This document shows, piece by piece, positions 1 through 8,815 of a DNA stretch of 64,000 nucleotides. Position numbers and translations under genes: made by a program. Below the pieces are notes generated by a model. It was not told the DNA's origin, did not search any database, and saw only the letters and a program-made list of their open reading frames with translations. Source of the DNA: an uncultured Planctomycetaceae bacterium (GTDB lineage: Bacteria > Planctomycetota > Planctomycetia > Pirellulales > Pirellulaceae); assembly GCA_937862885.1 (NCBI GenBank), contig CALMEE010000122.1, positions 62,001 to 126,000 of the forward strand, given 5' to 3'. Positions within the stretch are counted from its first letter, which is position 1. Each line of letters starts with the position of its first letter.

Positions 1-1496
1 CTCATCGTAAAGTTCCAGGCGTCGACAGAGCGCTGGCTGATATTGTCAATCGTTGCATCGTACCTGATCCCAAACAACGATTTGCGACCGTGCAAAGCGT
101 CATTGATGCGCTGCGACAACGTAAAGAAGCGATGGTGCGACGTCCTTTGATGTTGCTTGGAATTCTCGGGCCATTTTTGGTTCTCGGTTTGATGGGAGGA
201 TTCGCAGCTTGGGCTTATAACACATCCATCACGCGAGCCGAAGCCGATTTTCGCGAACGCGCCGTCGAAAGCAATCGTTGGGCAGCGATGTTCGCCGCTC
301 GAGCCGTGGCTGAACGGATCGCGGATTATTTTGAGGGGTTAGAGTACCAACTCAACAGCCCAGAGTTTGTGGCGGCTTACAAAGAGTTCCTGAGCCACGA
401 ACGCGTTCAAGAGTTGACGCCTTTATTTACCGATCCTAATCAAAACGACTTAGAAATATCGAATCGTCTCACCCAGGAGGAAGAGCAAATTGTCTTGGCT
501 CGTGAAGAGTTCGTGGATTTAGAAGTGAGACAGAAACTCAATCGGTTCGTGGATGGCTGGTTGAAAGACCCAAAGATGCCTCACGCGAATAGTTGGTTTG
601 TTTGTGATCGAAATGGAGTTCAGGTCGCAGCGGTTTGGGATAAAGATACCAGCAACACCCTTGGCAAGAACTGGTCTTATCGCTCCTATTTTCACCAAGG
701 TGAAACCGATTGGATTAGCTGTGATGAGTCCGGCACTGTGCGATATCATGGAACAACATCTGGTAGCACCAAGGAACATATAACCGACAAAAAAGTCTCG
801 GAGGTGTTTCTCAGTCGCGCCACGAACACCTGGAAAGTTGCTTTTTCCGTCCCCATATTTTTGCAAAACGAATTCGAGGGAATCATCGGCGTCACCGTAG
901 AGTTAGGTGAGTTCATCTCGTTCGAGGATGGAGATACGCAATACGCGATGTTGATCAATGGCCGCGGAGGCATGAACCAAGGGATGATCTTGGAACACCC
1001 AATGATTCGAGACGCCCAGAAAAATCTTCGTGAAGGCGAACAACTGGATGAGCGATTCGCCAAACGCCAAGTTGACTTTGCGCAATTTAAGGAGGCCCAA
1101 AATTATTTCGCGGATCCGCTAGGTTACGATCCGAGGCACCGCGGCGACCAACAGAAGTGGGTGGCGGGTATCGTGCCGGTCACCTACAAGCCTAATGGTA
1201 CGAATCAATCTGGCGAAACTGGATTGTTTGTCGTCGCTGTGCAAGATGCTAATACTGTCATGGAACCGGTCCGCAGTCTAGGCCAACGCCTTGCGCGGGT
1301 GGGCACATTTGCATTGCTCACTTTCGTGATTGTAACAGCTAGTTTGACCTACATCGTTTTTCGTTCTTACCGACAGTCGCGACGGTCGCTTTCGCGATTT
1401 TATAGCCCGCAAACTGAGGCGAGTTCGCTGCATGAATTACGCACCATACTCGCTCCTGCAGATGACTTGGCCAAAACCAGCCAATTCGGCAGCTAA
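1..1496 (+). CDS. Ser/Thr protein kinase with extracytoplasmic Cache-like sensor (5' end outside window)
   Basis: The open frame runs in from the left edge. The first ~30 codons read as the end of a Hanks-type kinase domain, with the subdomain XI pattern C-x(3)-DP-x(2)-RF. A membrane helix follows at about nt 147-222, then a ~340-residue extracytoplasmic region (about nt 225-1270), and a second helix at about nt 1297-1360 before a short basic tail. The middle region has features of a double-Cache sensor: NSWFVCDRNG followed by a GKNWSYRSYF segment. The likely role is a membrane kinase that phosphorylates cytoplasmic proteins when a small ligand binds outside. The order kinase, TM, sensor, TM differs from PknB-like kinases, which have one helix. 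An internal GTG at 90 is not the real start, because the kinase motif lies upstream of it. The kinase active site is outside the window, so activity cannot be judged. Confidence 0.8.
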   Translation, partial: HRKVPGVDRALADIVNRCIVPDPKQRFATVQSVIDALRQRKEAMVRRPLMLLGILGPFLVLGLMGGFAAWAYNTSITRAEADFRERAVESNRWAAMFAARAVAERIADYFEGLEYQLNSPEFVAAYKEFLSHERVQELTPLFTDPNQNDLEISNRLTQEEEQIVLAREEFVDLEVRQKLNRFVDGWLKDPKMPHANSWFVCDRNGVQVAAVWDKDTSNTLGKNWSYRSYFHQGETDWISCDESGTVRYHGTTSGSTKEHITDKKVSEVFLSRATNTWKVAFSVPIFLQNEFEGIIGVTVELGEFISFEDGDTQYAMLINGRGGMNQGMILEHPMIRDAQKNLREGEQLDERFAKRQVDFAQFKEAQNYFADPLGYDPRHRGDQQKWVAGIVPVTYKPNGTNQSGETGLFVVAVQDANTVMEPVRSLGQRLARVGTFALLTFVIVTASLTYIVFRSYRQSRRSLSRFYSPQTEASSLHELRTILAPADDLAKTSQFGS

Positions 1497-1717
1497 TTTT
1501 TAGCAACCGAACGATCGAATTAAACTCTTGATATTGATTGACAACAAATTCGACTCGCCGGCTAAGGGCAAGTATAGCCAATGAATTTAGATTCGCTTAT
1601 GATTGGCGCACCAATTGATGGTTCAGCTCGACCTGAGCTTACACAAGTCGTTGGGCATTCGTGGCTTGCCAGTGCAAACTGAACAGAATATTGCGTTCTT
1701 CGAATCGTCGAACTTTC

Positions 1718-3232
1718 ATGGTACAACAATCGCTCCACATGCAATGGATTCTCGCGGCGACCATAATCGCATACGTAGTGCTGATGTTGTTTATCGCTAG
1801 GGTGGCTCAACGCAAGGTCAAGAATCAAACCGACTATTTGATCGCGGGGCGTCGGCTCGGCCTGTCGCTGGCCTGGATGACACTGCTCGCTACATGGTTT
1901 GGTGCCGGAACGATCTTGGCAGTGGCGGATGACGTGCAGGAAGAGGGAATCCGCGCTGCGGCCCTCGACCCGCTGGGCGCTGGAATCTGTTTGCTGCTTG
2001 TGGGTTGGTTTATTGCGGCTAGGATGTGGCGTTTCCAAATTGAAACTGTTCCGGACCTGTTCGCCAAACAGTTTGGTAAGCGCAGTGAAATCGTTTGCTC
2101 ATGCGTGATGATCCCCAGCTATTTCGGATGGATCGCCACTCAGTTTGTAGCGTTGGGTGGGCTGTTAGAGTTGATTTTTGGGCTACCCATATCTGTTGGC
2201 ATTCTTTTGATCGCTCTGGTAACAACGATTTACACGATGATGGGTGGGATGTGGTCGGTCACGTTGACGGATTCGGTCCAAGTGCTCCTGCTGTTAGTTG
2301 GCTTGATCTTCTTGGTCGGTACAGTGCTTTGGCAAGTCGGGGAGGGCAGCCCCCTGACTGGATTTCAGAAAGTGATCGAAAGCGGCGAGGAAGGACATTG
2401 GGTTCTCGTCCCATTGGAGAGCAGAGTTGCGTTCTTCTCATGGCTCGGACTGTTGGCGGTCGGGGCTCTGGGTAACATTCCAGGCCAAGATTTGATGCAA
2501 CGCGTATTCGCTGCGAAGTCCGCAATCGTTGCGCGGAGAGCCTGCCTAATTGCAGGTTTTATGTACTTATTATTCGGTGCCATCGCCGTCTATTTGGCAG
2601 CGGGGGCGGCTGTGCTATTACCTGGCGAAACTGAAAAGGGAGTTCTCGCGACGCTTGCACAAGCGTTCTTGACCCCTCCGCTCAACATCATCTTCATTGT
2701 CGTGATTTTTTCAGCTGTTATGTCAACCATCGATAGCGCGATCCTTGCACCTTCTGCAGTATTGTCAAAAAACCTTCTGCAACCGCGATTGAACATGGAC
2801 CCGCTGAAACTGAACCGAATCTGCGTGGGGGTTGTGGCCTTTTGCAGTTTGCTCGTTGCTTATTCTGGAAAAACCGCTTACGAATTACTTGAGGATGCTT
2901 ATGCGATCACCATGGTGGGCTTATTTGTGCCAATGATCTTTGCCATATATTCCAAACCGCGGCGCGAATGGCCAGCACTCGCCAGTATGCTCGTCGGAAT
3001 TTCCGTATGGGGCTGCCACTTCTTATTGGGCTGGGAGTCATTTTTGAATCCAGGCGGACTCATTTTGGAGACGGACACATTCGCACCCACTTGGTTCCGT
3101 CCTATCGGCGACTGGCAACTCCCCATTTCGCTCGTGGCAACATTGATGAGCTTGATCGCGTATGTGGCCGTCGATTTCTTCTTGGCTAGGATCACGAATA
3201 AAAGGAACTCCCGTGAACCATCGAGCCAATGA
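1718..3232 (+). CDS. sodium:solute symporter family (SSS) transporter
   Basis: This 504-residue protein has about 13 predicted membrane helices and motifs typical of the SSS/SLC5 family. The N-terminal part has DYLIAGRR after helix 1, followed by the WFGAGTIL region that contributes to the sodium and substrate sites. It is expected to couple uptake of a small organic solute to sodium entry across the cytoplasmic membrane. The substrate cannot be told from sequence. I chose the ATG at 1718; an in-frame ATG at 1739 is equally possible because neither has a clear ribosome binding site. A longer frame from 1661 adds a polar, non-conserved extension and was not used. The gene stands alone between the sensor kinase and an RNA methyltransferase. 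Confidence 0.85.
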   Translation: MVQQSLHMQWILAATIIAYVVLMLFIARVAQRKVKNQTDYLIAGRRLGLSLAWMTLLATWFGAGTILAVADDVQEEGIRAAALDPLGAGICLLLVGWFIAARMWRFQIETVPDLFAKQFGKRSEIVCSCVMIPSYFGWIATQFVALGGLLELIFGLPISVGILLIALVTTIYTMMGGMWSVTLTDSVQVLLLLVGLIFLVGTVLWQVGEGSPLTGFQKVIESGEEGHWVLVPLESRVAFFSWLGLLAVGALGNIPGQDLMQRVFAAKSAIVARRACLIAGFMYLLFGAIAVYLAAGAAVLLPGETEKGVLATLAQAFLTPPLNIIFIVVIFSAVMSTIDSAILAPSAVLSKNLLQPRLNMDPLKLNRICVGVVAFCSLLVAYSGKTAYELLEDAYAITMVGLFVPMIFAIYSKPRREWPALASMLVGISVWGCHFLLGWESFLNPGGLILETDTFAPTWFRPIGDWQLPISLVATLMSLIAYVAVDFFLARITNKRNSREPSSQ

Positions 3233-3309
3233 TTTGAATCTGCAGAAGAAATCAGCGAATTTGTAAGAGTAACGTGCGTAGTGCAGGTAGACACCAGAGC
3301 AAAACAAAC

Positions 3310-3819
3310 ATGTCTGGATCAAACAAATTTGAACATTTGCGACACAAGCCGCCGACAAAGCTCGCAAGAGACAGAGAACTGGTGATCGCCTGCATGCCGA
3401 TGAGAAGCAACGTCAATTTGTCGCGGATCGTGCGTGCCGCGGGCTGTTTTGGCATTACATCGCTGGTTATCGCTGAACGATGTCGACTGGATCCTGAAAT
3501 TACTCGCGACGCCATCGAAGTTGTTAACATCAAGCAAATCCGGTCTCTCGCTCCAGCCCTGCATGAATACGCACGCCTTGGTTATCGCTTAGTGGGATTG
3601 GAACAAACAACGAATTCACAATCCATTTACGAGTATTCCTTTGTGCGACCATCAGTGCTGGTGGTTGGTAACGAGCGGCTTGGAATTACGGACGACATCT
3701 TGGCGATCTTGCACGATGTGGTGGAGATCCCGGTTTATGGTCGCCCGTTAAGTTTTAATGCTGCGACGTCTGCCGTAGTGGCCATGTACGAATACTGCCG
3801 GCAGTTTCCCGCAGGATAG
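3310..3819 (+). CDS. TrmH/SpoU-family RNA 2'-O-methyltransferase
   Basis: This 169-residue protein covers the SPOUT catalytic domain almost exactly. The three family motifs are visible: motif 1 as NVNLSRIVRAAGCFG with the conserved Asn and Arg, motif 2 as VVGNERLGI, and motif 3 as IPVYGRPLSFNAATS. These build the knotted SAM site, and the family methylates ribose 2'-OH groups in tRNA or rRNA. There is no N-terminal substrate-binding extension of the RlmB type, so a minimal tRNA-type enzyme (TrmH/TrmL-like) is likely; the target nucleotide is unknown. The ATG at 3310 starts a polar segment just before the conserved domain. Motif 3 has Phe-Asn where Leu-Asn is usual, a mild change. Confidence 0.85.
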   Translation: MSGSNKFEHLRHKPPTKLARDRELVIACMPMRSNVNLSRIVRAAGCFGITSLVIAERCRLDPEITRDAIEVVNIKQIRSLAPALHEYARLGYRLVGLEQTTNSQSIYEYSFVRPSVLVVGNERLGITDDILAILHDVVEIPVYGRPLSFNAATSAVVAMYEYCRQFPAG

Positions 3820-4247
3820 TCGACCTGTAAACGTAATCGATGGGAACTTACGTGCATGTCGCCGACAACTTGCACGGCAGCTTGGCATAAATTGTTCACG
3901 ATCTCGAACCCGTGCGCGTAGGCTTGTAAAGAATGTTGTCCAACGCACTTTGTATTTGGTCGTTGTGTGATTCCCTGGTGCGAGACTACAATTCGACATG
4001 GCAGTGTTTTCCTGACGTCAACGCGTGAAAGTTCATCGCGTCGACGAATCGACATTCCGCAGCAGCGACCCAACATCGCTCACAAAACGCATTAAGAGAT
4101 AGTGAGCGTTTTAGAGATTTTTTCCCGTCTATCTCGATTCGCCCGCAAATTTATTGTAGAAAGACTCCGAGGTCATGGTTTACTCGTATTCGACTTATTG
4201 GCATGGTTGAGTGAAACCTGATATTCGCTAACGCTGAGGTTCTGCTG
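3820..4247 (+). other. intergenic region with an inverted repeat
   Basis: No credible gene was found on either strand in these 428 bases. The short minus-strand frames here have no recognisable motif. An inverted repeat GAGATAG (4096-4102) / CTATCTC (4129-4135) lies about 110 bases before the pseudokinase start and could be an operator or hairpin. This is a weak inference. Confidence 0.4.
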
Positions 4248-5924
4248 GTGGAAAATTCGCGCATTGGTCCTTTTCAAATCGGAAAGTCGATTGGTCGCAA
4301 CCGACGGCCATCGTTGTACCGCGCGACACATTTGGAACATGGCAAAGAGTTTGCGCTCAAGTTCATTTCCTTGTCCGAGAATGTTGATCGAGACGAGGCC
4401 ATTGCCAAGTATCACAGGGAAGCGGAATTGCTGAAACCGATTCGGCACGACCATTTGGCGCGTGTCTACGGGATCGGAACCGATGGTAACAAAATTTTCA
4501 TTGTATATGAACTGGTCGCCGGTGAGTCGCTGGCGTCCGTATTGCTGAGACGAGGTCGATTGGCTACCGATCAAGCGGTTGCCTTCGGAAAACAGTTGGC
4601 AGACGTGTTAGACTACTTGCATCAGCAGGAACTTGTTCACGCTGAGGTGTCACCCGACAAAATCATTGTACAAGACGATGCAAATGTGAAACTGGTCGGC
4701 CTGCGATACAATCGCAGCGGCAAACGACGTTGGGATAATCTGAGACGTCCACAACTTGAAACTGCTGCGTACCTCTCGCCTGAAGGACTGCTCGGACACC
4801 CGCCGACCCCAAAACATGATCTTTATTCGTTGGGAGTCGTGTTGTACGAAATGCTGACGGGCCATTTACCCTTTGAACCGGACAACATTGCCAAATTAAC
4901 TCAACAAAAACAAAAGATGAGCCCACCTCTGGTTTCGTCGCAGCTACTCAATTGCCCGTTTTGGCTGGATCGGGTTGTCTCGCAGTTGTTGCAACCGGAT
5001 ATACGCCTCCGCATGCACAGCGCAAAAGCTGTCACCCTTGCATTAAATCAGGTACAACGCATCGATCAGGTTCAACAATCTGCCGCCGAGCAGTTGGCCA
5101 GCAGTTTCAACCCCTTACATGCAGGCATTGATAAGTCTGAGGCAAAGCGCGTGTTCGGACAAACGGATGCAAAATCAAGATCATCGCGAAACCAGTCCGT
5201 TGTGTTGTCGTCGCTCGGAATTTTGGCTGCTTTGCTTGTGATCGCATTGATCTTTGGCTACGCACTAAGTCCAGTCCCTACGGCCAAGCTGATGGACCGT
5301 GCAAAATTGTTGCTGACGTCCGATCGCGCGACAGATTGGCAGACCGCTCGCGAGCATTTGCAAATCGTCATGCAGCGAAATAATGCAGGCCCGTTAGCTG
5401 AAGAAGCAGAAGAATTGTATTATGGTTCTCTCCGCAAGAGTTTGATCCATCGAATCGAACGAGGAATCAACCCCTTCGAATCGAACGAAGCAAAACAATT
5501 TCGCGAAGCTTACGCATTGGAACTCGACGGGAAAACGCTGGAGGCCGTCGACTCATACACCGTCTTGATGGCAACTTTGGATCCCACAGGTGAGCATCGA
5601 CACATCTACGAGGAATGTAACGAACGAATCGCAAACCTTCATGCAGCAAAACAAAAAACGGAACAAGAACGCCTCGATCGGCACAACCAATTTACCGAAC
5701 TAATGCAGACGGCCGAGCGATTTTACGCGAATCAACAATATCCGCTTGCCATGCAAGCGTTCAAACAGGTTATCAGCGAATTCGGCAACGACGCGGAGTT
5801 CGCTGAGACAATCGAAGTATTACGAAACAAAGTACAAGAAATCGAGAAAACGCTGATCAAGGAAGATGACGAAGCAAGGCAAACTGAAGAAGGCAACGAC
5901 AAACAATTGGAATTGCAATTTTGA
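4248..5924 (+). CDS. membrane-anchored Ser/Thr kinase-like protein, probable pseudokinase
   Basis: This 558-residue protein has a Hanks-type kinase fold at about residues 8-265, a single membrane helix near residues 320-342, and a C-terminal helical, TPR-like region rich in Gln, Glu and Lys. Structural kinase motifs are kept: the ATP lysine in FALKF, the alpha-C Glu in YHREAELL, SPEGL in place of APE, and DLYSLGVVLYEMLTG. Catalytic motifs are lost. The HRD loop reads HAEVSPDK, the DFG triad reads VGL, and the Gly-rich loop keeps only its first Gly. The protein is therefore unlikely to transfer phosphate and may act as a scaffold or allosteric partner of real kinases. The GTG start at 4248 has GAGG about nine bases upstream. 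The kinase-like fold is certain; loss of activity is a strong inference. Confidence 0.85.
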   Translation: MENSRIGPFQIGKSIGRNRRPSLYRATHLEHGKEFALKFISLSENVDRDEAIAKYHREAELLKPIRHDHLARVYGIGTDGNKIFIVYELVAGESLASVLLRRGRLATDQAVAFGKQLADVLDYLHQQELVHAEVSPDKIIVQDDANVKLVGLRYNRSGKRRWDNLRRPQLETAAYLSPEGLLGHPPTPKHDLYSLGVVLYEMLTGHLPFEPDNIAKLTQQKQKMSPPLVSSQLLNCPFWLDRVVSQLLQPDIRLRMHSAKAVTLALNQVQRIDQVQQSAAEQLASSFNPLHAGIDKSEAKRVFGQTDAKSRSSRNQSVVLSSLGILAALLVIALIFGYALSPVPTAKLMDRAKLLLTSDRATDWQTAREHLQIVMQRNNAGPLAEEAEELYYGSLRKSLIHRIERGINPFESNEAKQFREAYALELDGKTLEAVDSYTVLMATLDPTGEHRHIYEECNERIANLHAAKQKTEQERLDRHNQFTELMQTAERFYANQQYPLAMQAFKQVISEFGNDAEFAETIEVLRNKVQEIEKTLIKEDDEARQTEEGNDKQLELQF

Positions 5925-5990
5925 ACGTCGTTCAGCGGTCTCGAAACTTACTCGCGTTGTCGATAGGAGACTCTGTCGACCTTAGTAGAG

Positions 5991-6049
5991 TGCTGGTTTG
6001 GTGAAATAGTATTAAATTCGGACGGGTCCGCAACCGTCAAACACCAGCA
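5991..6049 (+). ncRNA. candidate structured leader (nested hairpins) upstream of the Nramp-like gene
   Basis: An outer stem pairs 5991-6000 with 6038-6049 (one or two bulges), and an inner hairpin pairs GACGG (6021-6025) with CCGTC (6034-6038). The element ends about 150 bases before the Nramp-like ATG. It does not match the metal or cofactor riboswitch consensus sequences I know, and there is no U-tract, so it is not an obvious terminator of the preceding gene. The call rests on pairing alone. Confidence 0.25.
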
Positions 6050-6198
6050 AGTGCAGCGGCGGCATCACGACTAGATCATCGTTTAGATCGGATCTGCTAT
6101 ATTGCCAGCGAATCGGTCTTATCGCCGTGACGAGCGTTGGCCCGTAACCAGCCGACCCTTTTAGTATCAAATGTCATCCATAGAACTGGTCAACGAAC

Positions 6199-7437
6199 AT
6201 GAAGCAAAACGAGAGGTCGCTGTTTGGTCCAGGTTTCTTGGTAACAGCAGCGTTCGTCGGACCGGGGACAATCGCCACCGCCAGTAAAGCTGGATCAAGC
6301 TTCGAGTTCGCTTTGCTATGGGCAGTCGGGTTCGCCGTGGTAGCCACTATTCTGCTGCAAGAGATGACAGCGCGGTTGGGAGTTGTAACCGGGCAAGGAC
6401 TCGGCGAATCCTTGCGTGCAACATTTCCTTCGGCCTTCCCTCGATTCTTGGTCTTCACGCTGGTGATCGTGGCAATCCTTATTGGTAATTCAGCATTTCA
6501 AGCGGGTAACATAACAGGTGCTTCCTCCGGCATCGCCGGCCTGGTGGGCATTCCCTTTCGCTGGATCGCAGTGCCAATTGCGATCGTAGCGTGGTTGCTC
6601 TTGATGTCGGGCAAATTCAAACTAATCCAAAACGTCTTGGTATTTTTCGTGGTATTGATGAGTATTTTGTTCATCATCTCCGCGATCATTGCCAAACCGG
6701 ATTGGGGGTTGGTGTTGCAGGGACTTGTGGTTCCCAACCTTCCCGCCGAATCCATTGGAATCGCGATTGCTTTGATCGGAACAACGGTAGTGCCGTACAA
6801 CCTGTTCTTGCACAGCAGCTCGGCAGCAAACACTTGGGGCAACTCGCCCGATCCACGCCTTGCGCTCTCGCGTTCTCGCCTCGACTTGATCATTTCTATT
6901 CTAATCGGCGGTTTGATTACGGCTTCCATCGTAATCACAGCGGCCGTCACTTTCGCCGACAAGGAATCAAGTGGAAACCTACAAGAGATTGCGAAGCAAC
7001 TGGAACCGAGTCTAGGTTTTGCCAGTCATTGGTTGCTTGGTATCGGCTTGTTTTCGGCAGGCCTGACTAGCGCAATTACCGCACCTTTGGCGGCCGCCTA
7101 CGCGATCTCGGGCTGCTTGGGTTGGAGTTCCAATTTGGCAGATCGTAAATTTAAGATCGTATTTAGCGCCGTCATACTATTCGGTTTAATTGGCTGTTTG
7201 GTATTTGCGGACGGCCGCAGTCCGGCACAGCTTATTGTAGTGGCACAAATCGCTAACGGCATGTTGTTACCCATTGTCGCGATAATCTTGTTGATTGTGA
7301 TGAACAACCAAAAACTTCTGGGTGACAAGATCAATGGACTGGTGGGAAACGTTTTAGGGGTTGTTATCGTCCTGCTCACGAGTGTTTGGGGCCTTCAAAA
7401 AATCGCCGCAGAACTCATCAAGATAGTCTCGAAGTAA
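6199..7437 (+). CDS. divergent Nramp-family divalent metal transporter
   Basis: This 412-residue, roughly 11-helix membrane protein follows the Nramp pattern. The first helix begins GPGFLVTAAFVGPGT, the helix-6 equivalent reads GTTVVPYNLFLHSS, and the helical spacing fits throughout. Canonical Nramp proteins move Mn(2+) or Fe(2+) with protons using DPGN in helix 1 and MPH in helix 6. Here those positions read GPGT and VPY, so the Asp, Asn, Met and His used in metal binding and proton coupling are replaced. The substrate may differ from Mn/Fe; the Nramp-related magnesium transporters are a precedent for such a shift. The ATG at 6199 directly precedes the conserved helix, so the start is well placed. 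The gene stands alone, with a possible structured leader upstream. Confidence 0.8.
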   Translation: MKQNERSLFGPGFLVTAAFVGPGTIATASKAGSSFEFALLWAVGFAVVATILLQEMTARLGVVTGQGLGESLRATFPSAFPRFLVFTLVIVAILIGNSAFQAGNITGASSGIAGLVGIPFRWIAVPIAIVAWLLLMSGKFKLIQNVLVFFVVLMSILFIISAIIAKPDWGLVLQGLVVPNLPAESIGIAIALIGTTVVPYNLFLHSSSAANTWGNSPDPRLALSRSRLDLIISILIGGLITASIVITAAVTFADKESSGNLQEIAKQLEPSLGFASHWLLGIGLFSAGLTSAITAPLAAAYAISGCLGWSSNLADRKFKIVFSAVILFGLIGCLVFADGRSPAQLIVVAQIANGMLLPIVAIILLIVMNNQKLLGDKINGLVGNVLGVVIVLLTSVWGLQKIAAELIKIVSK

Positions 7438-7952
7438 GCAACAATACAAAACAATTTCTGTGTTCCAAATCAAGCGATAGACCAGAACCTTTTGCCTATG
7501 GCCAAAGCAATGATAAAGCCGATACACACTTGATTGCCATCGGCAACAAATGGCTGAACTTGAATAGCGCGATCGCCAAACCGCTCCCTATGAACAAGTT
7601 GAAAAGCCAATTTCGATCAATTGATCCCAGACGAAATTCACTGTGGAACATTTTTTTATCTGAGCCAACATAATGGACTCCCAATTGACGGGTTGCATCG
7701 CTTGGTCCGACAGAATTCGCGCGTGGACTCATGTCTTACACGTACACAGTGTCACGGGTCAACTAATTGCCGTCGATGATCCCAAACAATAACCGCGCAT
7801 TCTGCGATGGCTGCTTCGTCCCACTTCTTTCACTATTGGATTTGCATGTTCGGTGGGGTAGAATTCGAGTATCGTGATCGCGTCCGACTAAGATGAAGGA
7901 CATGACGTATTTAGCCAACCCGCTGAATGAGTTTTACGTGAGAGGAATCCGA
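7438..7952 (+). other. intergenic region, no gene seen
   Basis: These 515 bases hold only short frames without motifs or ribosome binding sites. The last ~60 bases can be read in frame with the dioxygenase, but I treat them as leader because the Shine-Dalgarno-like GAGAGG lies before the ATG at 7953. Confidence 0.5.
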
Positions 7953-8639
7953 ATGTCGCCTGACTCAATTTCCCAGCTATCCAGAAGACGAATGCTACAA
8001 GTCCTAACTGGCGGTATGGCTCTTGCGTTGCCCGGTTGGACCTTGCGAAAAAACGGGCTGTGGATGCCGGATGACTTATTGCCGGTAACTCCCAGCCAAA
8101 CTGAAGGTCCGTTCTATCCAGAAATCGAAATTGCAAAACAACTTTTCAGTGACACAGATCTCAGCCAAAAAATGGATGGTCATGAATTTGCCAAAGGGCA
8201 ATCCATTGAACTCGGCGGCATCGTGAGAAATCGCAAAGGTACTCCGTTGGAAGGTGCCATCGTTGAAATCTGGCAAGCATGTTCTACTGGGCGATACAAT
8301 CACAGTCGGGATCAGAATAAGAAAGCCTTGCTCGACAACAACTTTCAATTTTGGGGACGAGCGATCACAGGTGCCGATGGAAGGTACGCGTTCAAAACGA
8401 TCATTCCGGGGCTGTACCAAGGCAGAATGGGGCGACACATCCATTTTCGAATTGATCGAGAAGGCATGAAAAGATTGACGACCCAATGCTACTTTTCTGA
8501 CTATGGTGAGGACAACGCTAAGGATTCACTATATCGTCAACTAAATGCCGAACAACGCCGTCAACTAACGGTTGAGTTAAATAAGTCCGACGAACAAACT
8601 ATGCCTTGGACTGGTGCGTTTGACGTCGTCCTTGGTTGA
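7953..8639 (+). CDS. Tat-exported intradiol ring-cleavage dioxygenase-like protein
   Basis: The 228-residue protein starts at an ATG preceded by GAGAGG. Its N-terminus has a twin-arginine motif (SRRRMLQVL) followed by a hydrophobic stretch, indicating export in folded form. The enzyme part carries protocatechuate 3,4-dioxygenase-type signatures: TPSQTEGPFYP near the start, then G-IVEIWQA, GRYNH, IPGLYQGR and HIHF. These supply the two Tyr and two His ligands of the ferric site, so the iron centre looks complete. Family members insert O2 into catechol-type rings between the two hydroxyls. No uptake or downstream beta-ketoadipate genes are next to it, so the substrate is unknown; a phenolic or polysaccharide-associated compound outside the cytoplasm is possible. 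Only a single subunit is present. Confidence 0.85.
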   Translation: MSPDSISQLSRRRMLQVLTGGMALALPGWTLRKNGLWMPDDLLPVTPSQTEGPFYPEIEIAKQLFSDTDLSQKMDGHEFAKGQSIELGGIVRNRKGTPLEGAIVEIWQACSTGRYNHSRDQNKKALLDNNFQFWGRAITGADGRYAFKTIIPGLYQGRMGRHIHFRIDREGMKRLTTQCYFSDYGEDNAKDSLYRQLNAEQRRQLTVELNKSDEQTMPWTGAFDVVLG

Positions 8640-8815
8640 AGCGTCAAGTTTCGGTAAAATCCGTTCTGACAAAAATTTCGTATGCTTTGGAGGTGCCAAC
8701 ATCGGATTGTCTTTCATGACGGATCGTTGCCTGCAGCGGTTTCTGCAGCCTGCAGGAATCGAGCTCAATGGCCCCAGAACGATTGTGATAATAGTGCGAC
8801 AAACAATACAATTTC

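Noticed and set aside
3735-4076. 113-codon minus-strand frame upstream of the pseudokinase
   Set aside because: It overlaps the TrmH-type gene on the other strand and has no motif or ribosome binding site.
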